From the NCBI GenBank assembly GCA_031761405.1, contig JASEVX010000033.1:1605918-1669917 (forward strand): 64,000 nucleotides of DNA, in the 5' to 3' direction. Source of the stretch: Serripes groenlandicus (taxonomy: Eukaryota; Mollusca; Bivalvia; Cardiida; Cardiidae). The notes beneath the pieces were generated by a model, which saw only the letters and a program-made list of their open reading frames with translations, was not told the DNA's origin and searched no databases. This document shows, one piece after another, positions 34,796 to 46,825 of this stretch. Position numbers and translations under genes: made by a program. The first letter of the stretch is position 1. Each line of letters starts with the position of its first letter.

Positions 34796-35230
34796 AATGA
34801 AGTCTTTATTGCGTTCACAAGCTCTAGTATAGCAATTCTGACAATTTCAAGGGCCATAATCCAGTCTTGCATCGCCGGATATGGCTGGTTTGCAAAAGGA
34901 ACCAAGCTCTCATGGATACCTAACTACTGTGTAAGTTTGGTGACGATCAGATAGTAAATGGAGCGTCTATTGTGTTCACAAGCTCTATTATAGCAATTTT
35001 GACAATTCCAAGGGTCATAATCCAGTCTTGCATGGGCGAATCTTGCTGGTTTGCGAAAGGAACCGAGCTTTCATGGATATCTAACTAATGTATAAGTTTG
35101 ATTGAACTGAAGACTGTATCGCGTTCACAAGCAATTATTTACGGACAGGCGCACAGACAACGGACACCACACCACAGCATAAGCTCTTCTGGCCTTTGGC
35201 CAGTAGAGCTAAAAAAATCACAAGAGTAAA

Positions 35231-38158
35231 CAAGAGGGCCAAGATGGCCCTAAATCGATCACCTAATTGATAGTAAATTAGTAGCAAATATTTAACTGCA
35301 AATATCTGGAAATTTTTATCAGGGAGTGCAAATGAAACTGAAAGGAGTGGACACTTCTCAAGAAACAGCTTATCAGTAAAGGCCATTTATATCTTGAAAT
35401 CTAACAAGAACTTTAATAAGAATGGAATTATAAAGTTTTTGTCATTTTGCACCTTTCCTGATGCCGCCTTGCTGCCCTGTTTTTCAACGAAATCAATATG
35501 GCTTCAACAGTTTATTTAGAGGGTCACTTAAGAAACATTTCTACCAAATTATCTTGCAATCGCACAAGTAGATTATGTAGGAAAAGGATTTTAAAATTTG
35601 GGTATTTTTCTCACTTTCTGATGCCGCAGCAACCAAAGTTCTCAATGGAATTTAAATCTTTGAACAATTTTGAAAGAGGACTACCAAAGGAACATTCTTG
35701 TGATGTTTTGTGGAAATTGGTCTATTGGAATGGTAGGAGTTGGTTGTCATTTGTAGCTAAAAGTTCAATTTACCCTTTTTGTGCTGACGCCTGGTTGATA
35801 TGATAGTGTAACCAATCAAAACGGCTTAAACAAATTAAAAAGAGGATCATTACAGTAAGATTCGTATTATATTTTCTTAAAATCAGACAAACACTTTCAT
35901 AAAAATGGAATTTTCAAATTTTGTCATTTTGCCCCTTTTCTGATGCCGCCTGACTGCCATGTTTTTCGACCAATCAGTATGGCTTGAACAATTTTTATAG
36001 AGGGTCACCCAAGGAACATTTCTACCAAATTATATTTGAATCTGACAGGCAGATTCGGAGGAGAAGATTTTTAAAGTTTGGACATTTTGTCCCCTTTCTG
36101 ATGCCGCAGCAACCAAAGTTCTCATTGGAATTTTAATCTTTGAACAATTTTGAAAGAGGACCACCAAAGGAACATTCCTGTGATGTTTTGTGGTAATTGG
36201 TCTATTGGAATGGTAGGAGATGGTTGTCATTTGTAGCTAAAAGTTCAATTTACCCCTTTTGTGATGACGCCTGGTTGCTATGATTGTGTAACCAATCAAA
36301 ACGGCTTAAACAAATTAAAAAGAGGATCATTACAGTAAGATTCATATTATATTTTCTTTAAATCAGACAAGCATTTGCATAAAAATTGAATTTTCAAATT
36401 TTGTCATTTTGCCCCTTTTTTGATGCCTCCTAACTGCCATGTTTTTCGACCAATCAGTATGGCTTGAACAATTTTTGTGGCGATTGGTTGACAATCGCCA
36501 CAGTGCTACCAAAACAACAACAACGAAAAAAAAATTATATAGTCGTATTTGAACAATCGGTTGGATATTTCTGCAAAGGCAATTTACTCACTTCCGTTAA
36601 ACCCCATATATATATATAGTTCCATCAGTGATGCAGGCACACGATTAATAATGATAATGTTAGTGCTACTTTGATACCGGATTGGTACTAATATTTGAGA
36701 TTTATCGAGAAAATATCTAAATAGAGTTAAACTATTTACATATTATCTTTCTTCATGTTTGGGCAGATAATAAATATCATCGGGCGTCTTGGGTACGCTA
36801 TGCAGAGTATCATGATACTCCTGTGCCTCGTTTTATTTTTACTGTAGTCAACCGTAACCTTTTGACCTTTAACCTGATTCGGCAGGAGTTGGTTGTACTC
36901 TGATTATCTTCGTCATGATTTGGCAGATAATAAATATCATTGCGCGTTCTGCCTTGCAAATAACGACAACTCTGGTGATACTCAAATCTGGAAATTCCAA
37001 AAGGTTCTATAAATAGCTCGCGAGACCAAAAACCAGAAAAGCTTGTAAATCTCAATATTATAAACGCTTTATTTTGTACTTGTTTAAATATATGAAAGCG
37101 TCTAGATAATAAGACTGGTTTACAAAGGTTTAAAGGACACACGATGGCAGTGTGTACACACGTTATGTATACACGTCTGCACGTTCTAGAGTCAATTAGC
37201 AATCAATGCTGACAGTGTAGCCTAATTGAGTTTGAAGATCTAGCATTATAATATAATTTGGAGCATGTTTTGTGTTTGTTTTTGCACTCACATTATTCGA
37301 AGCAGTTTAACAACCTCAGAGACATATAAATACACTGTGACAACCCTCAATCATGCAATGTGAAGGGACTAAATTGAACAGACCTGTTTAATATCGGACA
37401 TAATTGAAACAAACACCAAACTAATGGATACTGTTTTCTCTCCTTTCTTTAGTCATTTCTAAAGTGTAAAATATATTTTATCTTAATATGGCCTAACGAC
37501 CTGGTGATAAACATGTGATTACCCAAACAATTTAGATTACAAATAGTCATTCTAATGAGCTAAAACGGTAGTCTATCGAATACCAACTAGATTTTTCATA
37601 ACTTTGGAATGGCCTAATTTTGAACACATCATGACCAATTTCAGAACGTAACTAAATAATCACCAAGACAACATTCTGGCAAACTAACATTATTCTACTG
37701 TCAAAAGATGCAGGGTTGATACATTCTCAAATATACCCGCACCAGAGTCATCGCAAGCCCTACACCGATATACTGCTTGTTACTTTGCAGGATTTTCCAT
37801 ACGATCGCCACTACAGTGCCATTGGCGCTTTGATTATAGAGGGTCACCCAATGAACATTTCTACCAAATTATATTTGAATCTGACAGGCAGATTCGGAGG
37901 AGAAGATTTTTAAAGTTTGGACCTTTTGCCCCCTTTCTGATGCCGCAGCAACCAAAGTTCTCAATGGAATTTAAATCTTTGAACAACTTTGAAAGAGGCC
38001 AACCAGAGGAACAGTCCTGTGATGTTTCACGGAAATTGTCCTTGGAGTTTGGGAGGAGATGATGTTTAAAGCTAAAAGTTAACGCCGGACGGACGACAGA
38101 CGACGGACAAAAAGTGATAGGAATAGCTCGCCTGAGCCTTTGGCTCTGGTGATCTAAA
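35231..38158 (+). mobile_element. HINE-like tandem-repeat element, family B2, with a 1.35-kb insert
   Basis: It starts CAAGAGGGCCAAGATGGCCC with subterminal CGATCACCT and ends GGCTCTGGTGATCTAAAA after the hairpin GAGCCTTTGGCTC. The core has two ~480-bp units (repeat landmarks GAGGATCATTACAGTAAGATTC and AACCAAAGTTCTCAATGGAA). A foreign block (about 36477-37830) interrupts the third unit inside CAATTTTT / ATAGAGGGTCACCC. Confidence 0.7.
36477..37830. mobile_element. Unclassified 1.35-kb insertion
   Basis: It interrupts a B2 monomer, so its ends are near 36477 and 37830. The left edge is a perfect hairpin, GTGGCGATTG-GTTGA-CAATCGCCAC; the right edge contains GATCGCCACTACAGTGCCA, a partial inverse of the left (GGTAGCACTGTGGCGAT). 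On the minus strand it holds a 130-codon open frame (37202-36810) with no recognised family. Its GATATTTATTATCTGCC segment is duplicated about 160 bp away. It could be a decayed DNA transposon or Helitron-type fragment. Confidence 0.5.
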
Positions 38159-38764
38159 AAGTGTAGAAAACAAATGAGGGAAGAATTTGCTTAAGGAATA
38201 AGGATGACCCGTCATTCTGGGTCAGTCATCTACTCAAATGATCATATATTCCCCCCCCCCGCGCAATTGCCATGAATTTTCACATTCAACAAGTTTCCGC
38301 GACGGTCACATAGGAGTGCCCCCCTTGGGAATTTTCTAGCCCATGCAGTTCTGGTTTGTTTACCCAGGGATCATAAATGAGTGAACTGTCGCCGTGATAT
38401 AACTGAAATAATGTTGAAAACGGCGTAAAACCCCAATAAAACGGAACAAAACAAGCTTCCACCTAGACATAAAAAAAATCCCACTTTGATAAGATCAAAC
38501 TCCTACTTTACACATCCTGTTGTAAAAATCTCCTCTATTACCACAATGATTTAACCCTTTCCTGCATACAAAACGCGCACCAGATGACTTTGATAAAAAC
38601 ATCTAGGCAAAAATATAAAAATATGTATAATTATTGAAGAAAGTCATAAACATTATGGAAACATTGATGTTGCTGCTCATTATGAGCAATTTCATCTTTT
38701 GTCACAATGTTATAAAAAGTAATCCCCTGAAGATGCATCAACATGTCTTTATAGGGGGAATGGG

Positions 38765-38994
38765 TTAACCCTTTTCCTCATATAGATACTTTCCGACAAC
38801 TCTGCTGCAGGCAGCTTTTTGAAAACATAGTGACAAAAGAAGAAATTGCTTAAAACCAGCAATTTCTCCTTTTGTCACAATGTTTTCCACTTTTAGCCAT
38901 AGGTTATCCATTCAATTATAGAGATGTTCTATTTTTTGACAAAATATGCTCAAAGTCGTCTGCTGCAGAATTGTCGTATGAGGGAAAGGGTTAA
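38765..38994 (+). repeat. TTAA MITE, full-length copy next to a polycystin splice donor
   Basis: The ends TTAACCCTTTTCCTCATA and GAGGGAAAGGGTTAA are intact. It lies 29 bp beyond the donor of the large polycystin exon, so a naive open frame reads from the exon into it and stops within it. Confidence 0.9.
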
Positions 38995-39023
38995 GAGAAC
39001 CTCCTTTTGAAGTGTGATCTTAC

Positions 39024-40719
39024 CTTGATCTTTAACCAGCAACCTGACTGGCATGCCAACTGTAGGAGTATTAATAATTTCCACCGACACATTCTCCAAG
39101 CCCGGAATGACCCAAAAATCCACCACTTTAGACATATTGGATACCCGGTTATAGGCATATACCTTCACATAATATTTACCCTGCTTGGAAAATTGAAATT
39201 TCTGGTCAATGTAAAAGCATCCTATAGTATCCCGGACAATACCATTGTATTTGTGAATTTCCCCGTCACCATAATCAAATCCGAAATAACAAACCTGATT
39301 GTAAATAGAAGAGGGCTGGTAATGAGCCAGGATTTTTGTCTGTTGTCCCAGAATGACCCATTCGTTACGGTGAACACTAAATTCGGTTATCGGATCTTGA
39401 ACCCTAATGGCAGTATCTATCATAACGCTCTCGGAACTAATGTTGTTCACTGCTGTTACACTAATGTCACATATATCGGGTTCAGTGAATTTGTATTTAA
39501 ACACTGATGAATAGTTTCCTGCTAGCCTGAACTGTTTTTGTGTGTTATACCCGTCCACGATCCACTCAAAGAACAAATGGGACCCCCTCTTAGCTTCAGC
39601 ATAGCATGTCACTTCATGACCTGTCTGTATGTATTCTTTGTCACATTTTGCGAGCAAATTTCTGACTGGACATATAACCACTACATCTAGTTTGGCTTTG
39701 GATTCACTTATTGCATTTGAAAGTTCAACTACGATAACATACCGCCCAACTTCAATGAAAGTAAAATTCAAAGTGAACATGTCAGAATCTCTATTCTCAT
39801 AAACCAATCGATAGACGTATTCAAAATCACCGGCAGTATTTTCTGTGACATTCTCATGATTCTGTTGAATGTCTAATACTTGGAAGACTTTCCAATGGGA
39901 GGTTACATTAAACTTGGATGGAACTTGCAGAACAAACTCTTTCATATCCTCGCAGGGAACAACACTGGCACCATGAAGTCTTACGCTATCTAGTTCTCTA
40001 ACAATAATGATCTCTCTATCCAGTACAGCAACCATTAACTCTGTAATGTTTGACGCTTTGCTCTCATGCTCCTTATTGTAGTGTCCACTATCGTTTGTCA
40101 GAACTTGTATAGGATCTACTTCAAATTCATTCAGCATGTAACCAGAATCAATAATATCATGAATTGAATTAAATTTGGATCTCGGATTTACATCAGGTAC
40201 ACCTTCACTTATACCAAAAGGCAAGTCGTCAATGATATATTGATCAGTTTCGAGATTGTTTTCTTTATTTGGCTGTTTAGTGTTTCTTTCCTCATAAATA
40301 GTATTCATAAAACTTCTGTCATTACCGTTCCTTTTACCACTTCCTTTGTTACCATTGATCATATCTTTTGCCAGGTAAACCGGATCCATTTCGTCAAAAA
40401 TGGCCACTCTAGGCCTATATAACCCTTCCTTTCTGTATGAGTAGGGAAACTCAACAATGAGTTGACATCCATCCCCATAGTCAGCAATGATCTCCATATC
40501 TTTACCGTCCCCTGATAGAATTAATGCAGGACCATCTGTGTCTGACAGAGAAACAATATTACTTGATCCATCATCATACCAAACTTGTAAGTAAAGGTTG
40601 TCACGGGAACTGGTTACCATGGAAACTGTGTACCATAATGGAGTGCTACTTGTTGCTATGAAACTGGAGCTTGGGTCAAGGTTGATGTAAAGGTCAGATA
40701 GTTGCCTCTCTACAACAAT
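39024..40719 (-). CDS. Polycystin-1-like gene, large PKD-repeat exon
   Basis: The exon is 1696 nt (565 residues) with no stop. A strong acceptor (long pyrimidine tract ending TTTTGCAG) opens it and the donor GTAAGATCAC closes it. It starts in phase 0, joining NITV of the exon at 41461 to IVVERQLSDLYINL, and ends in phase 1. PKD-like units cover residues 1-112 (FPYSYRKEGLYRPRVAI), about 226-345 (FTFIEVGRYVIVVELSNAIS), 346-440 (CYAEAKRGSHLFFEW) and 441-536 (FGFDYGDGE ... FSKQGKYYVKVYAYN). A fifth begins at 537. Residues 113-225 are a hydrophilic, probably disordered linker. NXS/T sites are frequent, as expected for an extracellular region. Polycystin-1 family proteins are large membrane receptors with PKD arrays; the membrane part is not in view. 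The in-frame ATG and hydrophobic stretch upstream are intron. Confidence 0.85.
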
Positions 40720-41460
40720 CTGCAAAATGAAGAAGATACAGCAAGATAAGGTTCCAGCTTTCATGACATCTTTTTTCAATTAGCCTGTTTTCAAATTTGA
40801 AGCCACTTAAGCAGACATTTGGCAGGAACAAAATCCGTTTTCTTCATATTCTTATGATAGATATTTTGTTTGTGCATTTCTATCAATCTATATATTTAGT
40901 TTTATTAAAAAGCATAGTATGTATTACAGTTCAGTGGACTTATTGAATTTAAGAATCATTACAGATTCAAATGGAAAGAAACAAGTTATCAGTAATAATG
41001 AATTTCATCGACACATCATGCAGGAAATTCCCCCTTTACAAACACGCAGATGCATTTTGACACATTTGCAACCAATGACTTTCGAAAACATTTAAGAAAT
41101 TGCTCATAATTTTTTATATAAAGTTACATTTTTATAAGCTGTATTCAATTAGATCATTTTTATGAATACAAATGTCCCCTACTTTTGCCAAGATGTTGTT
41201 AACCCTTTCCCACATACAACAAATCTGCAGCACATGACTTTGTAAACATCCAGGTAATAATATACAAAATCTATACAAATGGAGATATAATTATTGAATT
41301 ATAATTATTGAATAGAGTTGAAAACATTAGAGAAAAAGGAGAAATTGCTGATGATGAGCAATTTCTTCGCACTGTTTTCACAAATTGTCTGCTGCAGATG
41401 TAACAAAACGTGTCTTTAGGTGGGAAAGGATTAAATATGAACAGAAGAAAATGCACTTAC
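40720..41460 (-). other. Polycystin intron with a decayed MITE
   Basis: This 741-bp intron runs from the donor GTAAGTGC to the pyrimidine-rich acceptor before the large exon. A TTAA MITE copy fills about 41197-41434 (TTAACCCTTTCCCACATACA to GGTGGGAAAGGATTAA). The rest is AT-rich with no further signal. Confidence 0.65.
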
Positions 41461-41547
41461 CACTGTAATATTGAGACTTCTTCTTCCAAACCCATTTTCT
41501 ACTGTAACAGTTACTTCGTATTGTCCCAGGTCTCGGAATGAGTGTTC
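41461..41547 (-). CDS. Polycystin-1-like gene, short PKD exon
   Basis: The 87-nt minus-strand exon is bounded by the acceptor CATTTGTAG and the donor GTAAGTGC. Read in phase 0 it gives EHSFRDLGQYEVTVTVENGF then GRRSLNITV. H-x-F-x-x-x-G-x-Y-x-V-x-V-x-x-x-N is the C-terminal half of a PKD domain, matching the consensus closely. It joins in phase to the large exon, giving the usual NITV-IVVER linker between PKD units. The N-terminal half of this domain must lie on an upstream exon at higher coordinates, which I could not find, perhaps beyond repeats or outside the window. Confidence 0.8.
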
Positions 41548-41572
41548 CTACAAATGACAAAGAGTTGTATTT

Positions 41573-41800
41573 TTAACCCTTTCCCTCATATAGACACTTT
41601 CTGACACCTCTGCAGCAGACAGCTTTTTGAAAACCGTGACAAAGGAAGAAATTGCTCAAAACGAGCAATTTCTCCTTTTGCCACAATGTTTTCCACTTTT
41701 AGTCATAGGTTATCCATTCAATTATAGAGATTTTCTAGTTTTTTACAAAATATGTTCAAAGTCGTCTGCTGAAGAATTGTCGTATGAGGGAAAGGGTTAA
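41573..41800 (+). repeat. TTAA MITE, full-length copy
   Basis: It lies 25 bp upstream (gene sense) of the short polycystin exon. The central hairpin is GCTC-AAAAC-GAGC; the termini are intact. Confidence 0.9.
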
Positions 41801-42072
41801 TGAAATTTCAACAGAAAAACTTCAGAAACTCCTGATACAGATAGGCTTTGACAACATTGAAAAAACTCTTCCAGGAATATTCACCCTTTCCAACATACAT
41901 ATGCTTTCTGACACCTCTTCAGCAGACGTCGTTTGAAAACATTGTGGTAAAAAAAGAAATTGCTCCTCATGACCAAATTCTCCTTTTGCCACAATACTTT
42001 CAATCTATTCCATGACGAAAATTTAATTTATAGAGGTTTATGATAATCTTAACCATATGGGAAAGGGTTAAC

Positions 42073-43400
42073 TTTCCCCACATACAGATACTTTTTGACA
42101 TATCCTTGTGGCAAAAGAAGAAATTGATCATAAGCAATATCCCCTTCATCCACAATTATTTAAAGTTTTGTACTGGTCACGTGATCAGCATGGTCACATG
42201 ATCAAGAAAGTCACAGAGCTATTTATAAAAAGAGTGAAATTAGTGTTTTTGACAGCTAGACAGTTAATTTAGACATTGCAATGAAATTTAATATCAATTG
42301 TATGAGAAATTCAAGGGGCCATAACTCATTTAAAAATAATTCCAGTGCAACACGCCGACAATATGCACAACTAGGCTTGGTATCAATCATTCTTGTGAAG
42401 TTATATCGAATTCTGACAAAGGGTTGCTGAGAAATAGTGTTCAGAAGAAATGTCTACAGACCAACGGACCGACCGACAAGCGTGACTCCTATATAGCCCC
42501 ATATGCTATGTATCTGGGGGTATAATTACTAATGGGGTATTGAAAATTTAAATACTCAATAGCTTTTTTCAAATACTCAATTACTTTGGATGAATGGGGT
42601 AATCCAACTAACATGCAAAGCTTATCTGTTGCACTGTATATCATAGTTTATGGTCTCTGATTTGAAAGTGACAATGGAAAAATGTCTATAATGAACAATT
42701 CTAAGTCATTCATCAAAAATATTTAGCATTTTCTTTTTGCCACATTGTTTTCAACTCTATTCAATAATACCACATGCAATAACAGATTAGTTTCTATAAT
42801 TTTCAAAATCATCTGCTTCTACCTTGTTGTGAGAAAGGATTAAAGCATTTCCATTATTTTGCTAAGCCTTCAAAACTGCAGAGAATTAAATGCGACAGAT
42901 TCTAATTTCAAAATGACAGAAATGTTTAGTAATTACAAAATTTGACAAGCTTGAATTAATTTCTAATGCAATACCACAGTAAATAATAAATTCATTTTTT
43001 ATGTTGGCTCAGTGCAAAACAGTTGTAACTGCATCTTAAATGACATACAGTTACAAACGTTTCACGCATAGCCATCGTATGGCTCTAATTTGACTTTATA
43101 AAAAAATCAGGTTTTTATTTAGCCTGAAACTTCATCCAAACAAGCAAAACATTCACTCATAATGTTTACTTCTAATGCCTTTCCTGAAAAAAAAATCTCG
43201 AAAAATCTTGCGCGAAAAGAAGAAATTATTAATTTATTTTGTTCTCATTATGTTTTCAACTCCACATGTAAAGTTTACTTCCAAAACAGTTTGATGTTAC
43301 AATATTTATCTTATAAACAAATAACAGACTGTAAACATTGGATATCAGATAAACAATTAACCAATTGCCAGCAAATGGTATTTTCAGTGCAGTCTCATTT
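42073..43400. other. Non-coding stretch with one small element
   Basis: A probable HINE-like remnant spans about 42304-42540 (GGGGCCATAACTCATTTA, then GACCAACGGACCGACCGACA and ATCTGGGGGTATAATTA). The rest is AT-rich with decayed MITE pieces at 42700-42845. No exon is supported. Confidence 0.4.
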
Positions 43401-43404
43401 GAAA

Positions 43405-43865
43405 ACAAGAGGGCCAAGATGGCAATAAATCGATCACCTGAGTGAAAGTAAATTAGTATCAAATATTAAACTGCAAATATATGGGAAAGTTTGATCAGGA
43501 GTGCAAATGAAACTGCAAGGAGTGGCTAAGAAATAGCTTATAAGTAAAGGCCATTTGTAATAAGGCATTAAATCTTAGCACAACTTGAAATATAGAACCA
43601 GGAAAGGAACATTCCTGTGAAGTTTGGTAGATATCGGTCCAATGGTTTAGAAGATGTCATTTGAAGCTAAAAGTTCATTTACCCCTTTTCTGATGCCACA
43701 TAGCATATCTATTTTAACAGAATAAATTATGTAAAGGGTCAGTTTAGGAACATTTCAGCTAAATTATCTTCAAATCTAACAAGAACTTTAATTAGAATGG
43801 AATTATAAAGTTTTGTCATTTGCCCCTTTCCTGATGGCGCCCGTTTTTCAACGAATCAAAACAAG
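43405..43865 (+). mobile_element. HINE-like element, family B2, 3-prime truncated
   Basis: It starts CAAGAGGGCCAAGATGGC and CGATCACCTGAGTGAAAGTA as in the copy at 35231, and carries the GGAATTATAAAGTTTTGTCA block. The terminal hairpin is missing. Confidence 0.6.
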
Positions 43866-44599
43866 CAATTTTTTCCTTTTGCCACAAGGTTTTCAACTTA
43901 TTTCAACAATTAAGCCTTCATAAAGAGAGATTTTCTGTGTTTTTGCCTAGGTTTTTTCAAAGTCGTCTTCTGCACACTTGAGATGTATGAAGGAAAAAAT
44001 GTATGTGTGAAAGAGTTAAAAGTCTGCCAGTATCAAGTTAACAGGTAACCTGTTGCGACATTCCCTTTCTGTTTTTATTGAGGAACCAGTGGGTAATCAG
44101 ACCAGAGCCTAAGCACTCATCAAATCACATTGTTGCTTTTTACAGCAGACACTTCCTTCTGTCTGCATCGTATATCACAATTAACCCCTATCCCTGTACC
44201 TGACAGAGAACTTAACACCCCTTGTTCCACGTGCAGACGCATTCCGATCGCATTTGCAGCAGACGACTTTTGAATACATTGTGGCCAAAGGTGGAATTGT
44301 TCATAATGAGCAATTGCTTCTTTTGGCCACAATGTTTTCAACTTTATTTATCAATTAAGGAGATATTTACGGTTTTTGTCACTATGATTTCAAAGTCGTC
44401 TGCTGCAGATTTGTTGTATGTAGGAAAGGGTTTACCACCCCCCCCCCCCCCCTTGTCCCACATGCAGACTAGACTCATTTGGATGCATTATCAGCGGACA
44501 AACTTTGGAAACATTGTGGGTAGAGGAGGCATTGCTCATCATGAGCAATTTCTACTATAAGTTTAGAGAAATTTTCTGTTTTAATGCTTAAATGCTTTC

Positions 44600-44850
44600 T
44601 AAGTCTGATTAGGAAGGACATTTAATAATATTGTGGACAGAAGACAAATTGCTCAAAATGAGCAATTACTTCTTTTCACGGAATGTTTTCAGCTCTATGC
44701 AATAATTATACTATAAGTTTAAAGAAATTTCCTGTTTTCTTGCTGAAATGTTTTCTAAGTCTGAAAGGACATTTGATAATAATGTGGACAGAAGACAAAT
44801 TGCTCAAAATGAGCAATTACTTCTTTTCCAACAATGTTGAGTCTGTCAAT
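44600..44850. repeat. Local tandem duplication of a decayed MITE core
   Basis: TGTGGACAGAAGACAAATTG, CTCAAAATGAGCAATTACTT and TTTCTAAGTCTGA recur about 150 bp apart. The unit is part of a TTAA-MITE-like core with its GCTC/GAGC hairpin duplicated. Confidence 0.6.
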
Positions 44851-45788
44851 TGGGGGCATTAGTTGCCATGTAACGAAACCATTTAATGGTAAATTGGCAT
44901 AAAAAGAAAGGGGCTACAGTTCTAGTATTTTGGGGCATCTAGGATGGTTGAAAAAAATGCCAAGAAAGGGCTATTGTCTTTGCTTAGTTACAACCTGGGT
45001 TTTATACAAGGTAAATGTTCAATATTACTAACATTCAAACAATATATTAGATTATGATCATTACCAGAGTACAAAATATGACCTATAAACAATGTTAACC
45101 CTTTCCCACTTACAGACGACTTATGAAAACATTTGTGCAAAAGGAGAAATTTTCTCATGTTGCCACAATGTTTACAACTTTATTCAATAATAGTACTTTC
45201 ATTTATAGAGAGTTTCCATATTTTTGACAAAATTATATGTGTTTAAAGTTGTCTGCTGTAGATTTGTTTTATGTGGGTAAGGGCTCAATAGCTGCAATTA
45301 AGCCAAAATATACTAGCTTGGTTAGACACTGTTATATATAGTGTAAAGTCTCACTATCAAAACCATAAAAAAAAGATGCATACAAAATATAAAAAGAGCG
45401 AAGTTTCATAAAAGTGACTTCACCAAATAAAATGGTAACAAACACACCCACAAAAAAATATATCTCAACCCACATGTGCATTTCAGATGTTTGATGAATT
45501 AACCTTTTACCTATTACAGAGAGCGTAACTCTTTCCCACATACATAAGCTTTGTGATGCTCCTGCAGCACAGCAGACAACTTTAGAAAACATTGTGGCAA
45601 AATGTGAAATTGCTCATGATGACCAATGTCCCTGTGTGCCTCAATAATTTTAACTGTATAGAGATATATCCCATTTTTGCCTAGAAATTTTCAAAGTTGT
45701 CTGGTTAAGATTTGGTGTATTCAGAGGACTATAGATAAGGGGGAGTAAATGGGTCTTTTCACCACAATATCTCTTTTATTAGTTAATC

Positions 45789-45863
45789 AAACCCTATGCT
45801 GTTTGTACTCAAAAGAATTGTCTCACTGAGACGATTCTTTTGAGTACCCACAACATAGGGTTT
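45789..45863. other. 75-bp imperfect palindrome
   Basis: AAACCCTATGCTGTTTGTAC and its inverse bracket AAAAGAATTGTCTCA / TGAGACGATTCTTTT. The arms are about 36 bp with few mismatches and almost no loop. It may be a tiny MITE but I see no other copy in the window. Confidence 0.7.
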
Positions 45864-46595
45864 GAGTGTGAAATAAGGATTTTCAAACATGAAAAGAGCT
45901 ATGAAATATATGTTCGAAATTGTTAAAACGCATTAATTTTGTAGCAGAGTACACAATTGGAAGAGGAGAGTACATATATTGCTTATTTTAAGAAATGTCT
46001 CCTTTTTTCAAATGGTTTTCAACCATGCTTTTGAAATTCATCCTTCAATGTGTTCCAAAGCAGAGGAGTCTGAATACGTCTTATGAGAAAAAGAGTAAAG
46101 AAAATCTGTAACAAGTATATATTTATGTGGTCTGGCAGCAACCATATATATAATTTTTTTTGTATAAATGTTTTCGTTAACTTTCAAGTCCCGTTTTTTT
46201 TATGTACTAAAGTACCTTATCTAGCAGAGCCTTAATCCTTGCACACATACACAAAAGTCTGCAGCAGACAACTTTGAATTGATTTTGGCAAAAATATGAA
46301 AAGTCTTCATGAATGAGAGTTTAATTATTAAATAGTGTTGAAAACATTTAGTAAAGGGAGAAATTGCTCACTAAACAATGTTTTCAAACGTCGTCATCTG
46401 CTGAGGCGTCAGAAAGCGTCTTCATTTGGGAAAGTGTTAATCCTTTCACACTTCTTGATACATTTTGAAGCATTTGCACTTTTCCAATACTGTATTCAAT
46501 AATTATACTTTCATTTATAGAAAATGTTGATACTTCTTTTCCAGACATTTTAACAACCCATCCATTGCAACAAAAAAAATCCTCACTGGAAAGGA

Positions 46596-46825
46596 TTAAC
46601 CCTTTCCCTCATATAGACGCTTTCTGACGCCTCTGCAGCAGACGGCTTTTTGAAAACATAGTGACAAAAGAAGAAATTGCACAAAACGTGCAATTTCTCC
46701 TTTTGCCACAATGTTTTCCACTTTTTGTCATAGGTTATCCATTCCATTATGGAGATTTTCTATGTTTTGACAAAATACGTTCAAAGTCGTCTGCTGCAGA
46801 ATTGTCGTATGAGGGAAAGGGTTAA
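46596..46825 (+). repeat. TTAA MITE, full-length copy
   Basis: The 18-bp termini are perfect and the GCAC-AAAAC-GTGC centre is present. Very close to the copy at 25988. Confidence 0.9.

Larger units (their letters stand above)
33062..35214 (+). mobile_element. HINE-like tandem-repeat element, family A, with two nested insertions
   Basis: The outer element starts CAAGAGGCCCATGAGGGCCT and ends GCCAGTAGAGCTAAAA. After about four monomers it is broken by a LINE tail (33790-34108). A second family A element (34119-34795) follows in the same monomer motif, then the outer monomer resumes (TGAAGTCTTTATTGCGTTCA). Confidence 0.8.

Noticed and set aside
38950..39023. C-terminal 24 codons of the same 609-codon frame
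   Set aside because: They follow a consensus donor (GTAAG) and run into a TTAA MITE; the phase-matched next exon is at 30510.
39007..39507. 166-codon plus-strand frame
   Set aside because: It is the antisense of the large PKD exon, with no splice or start support of its own.
40720..40779. ATG and hydrophobic stretch that would be a signal peptide for the 609-codon frame
   Set aside because: The hydrophobic codons are the translated polypyrimidine tract of a strong splice acceptor (ending TTTTGCAG). The exon joins in phase to the PKD exon at 41461, so the frame is internal and not a gene start.
44120..44260. Possible polycystin exon on the minus strand (VNCDIRCRQKEVS text)
   Set aside because: No PKD pattern, no phase-compatible donor, and half of the frame lies in a decayed MITE.
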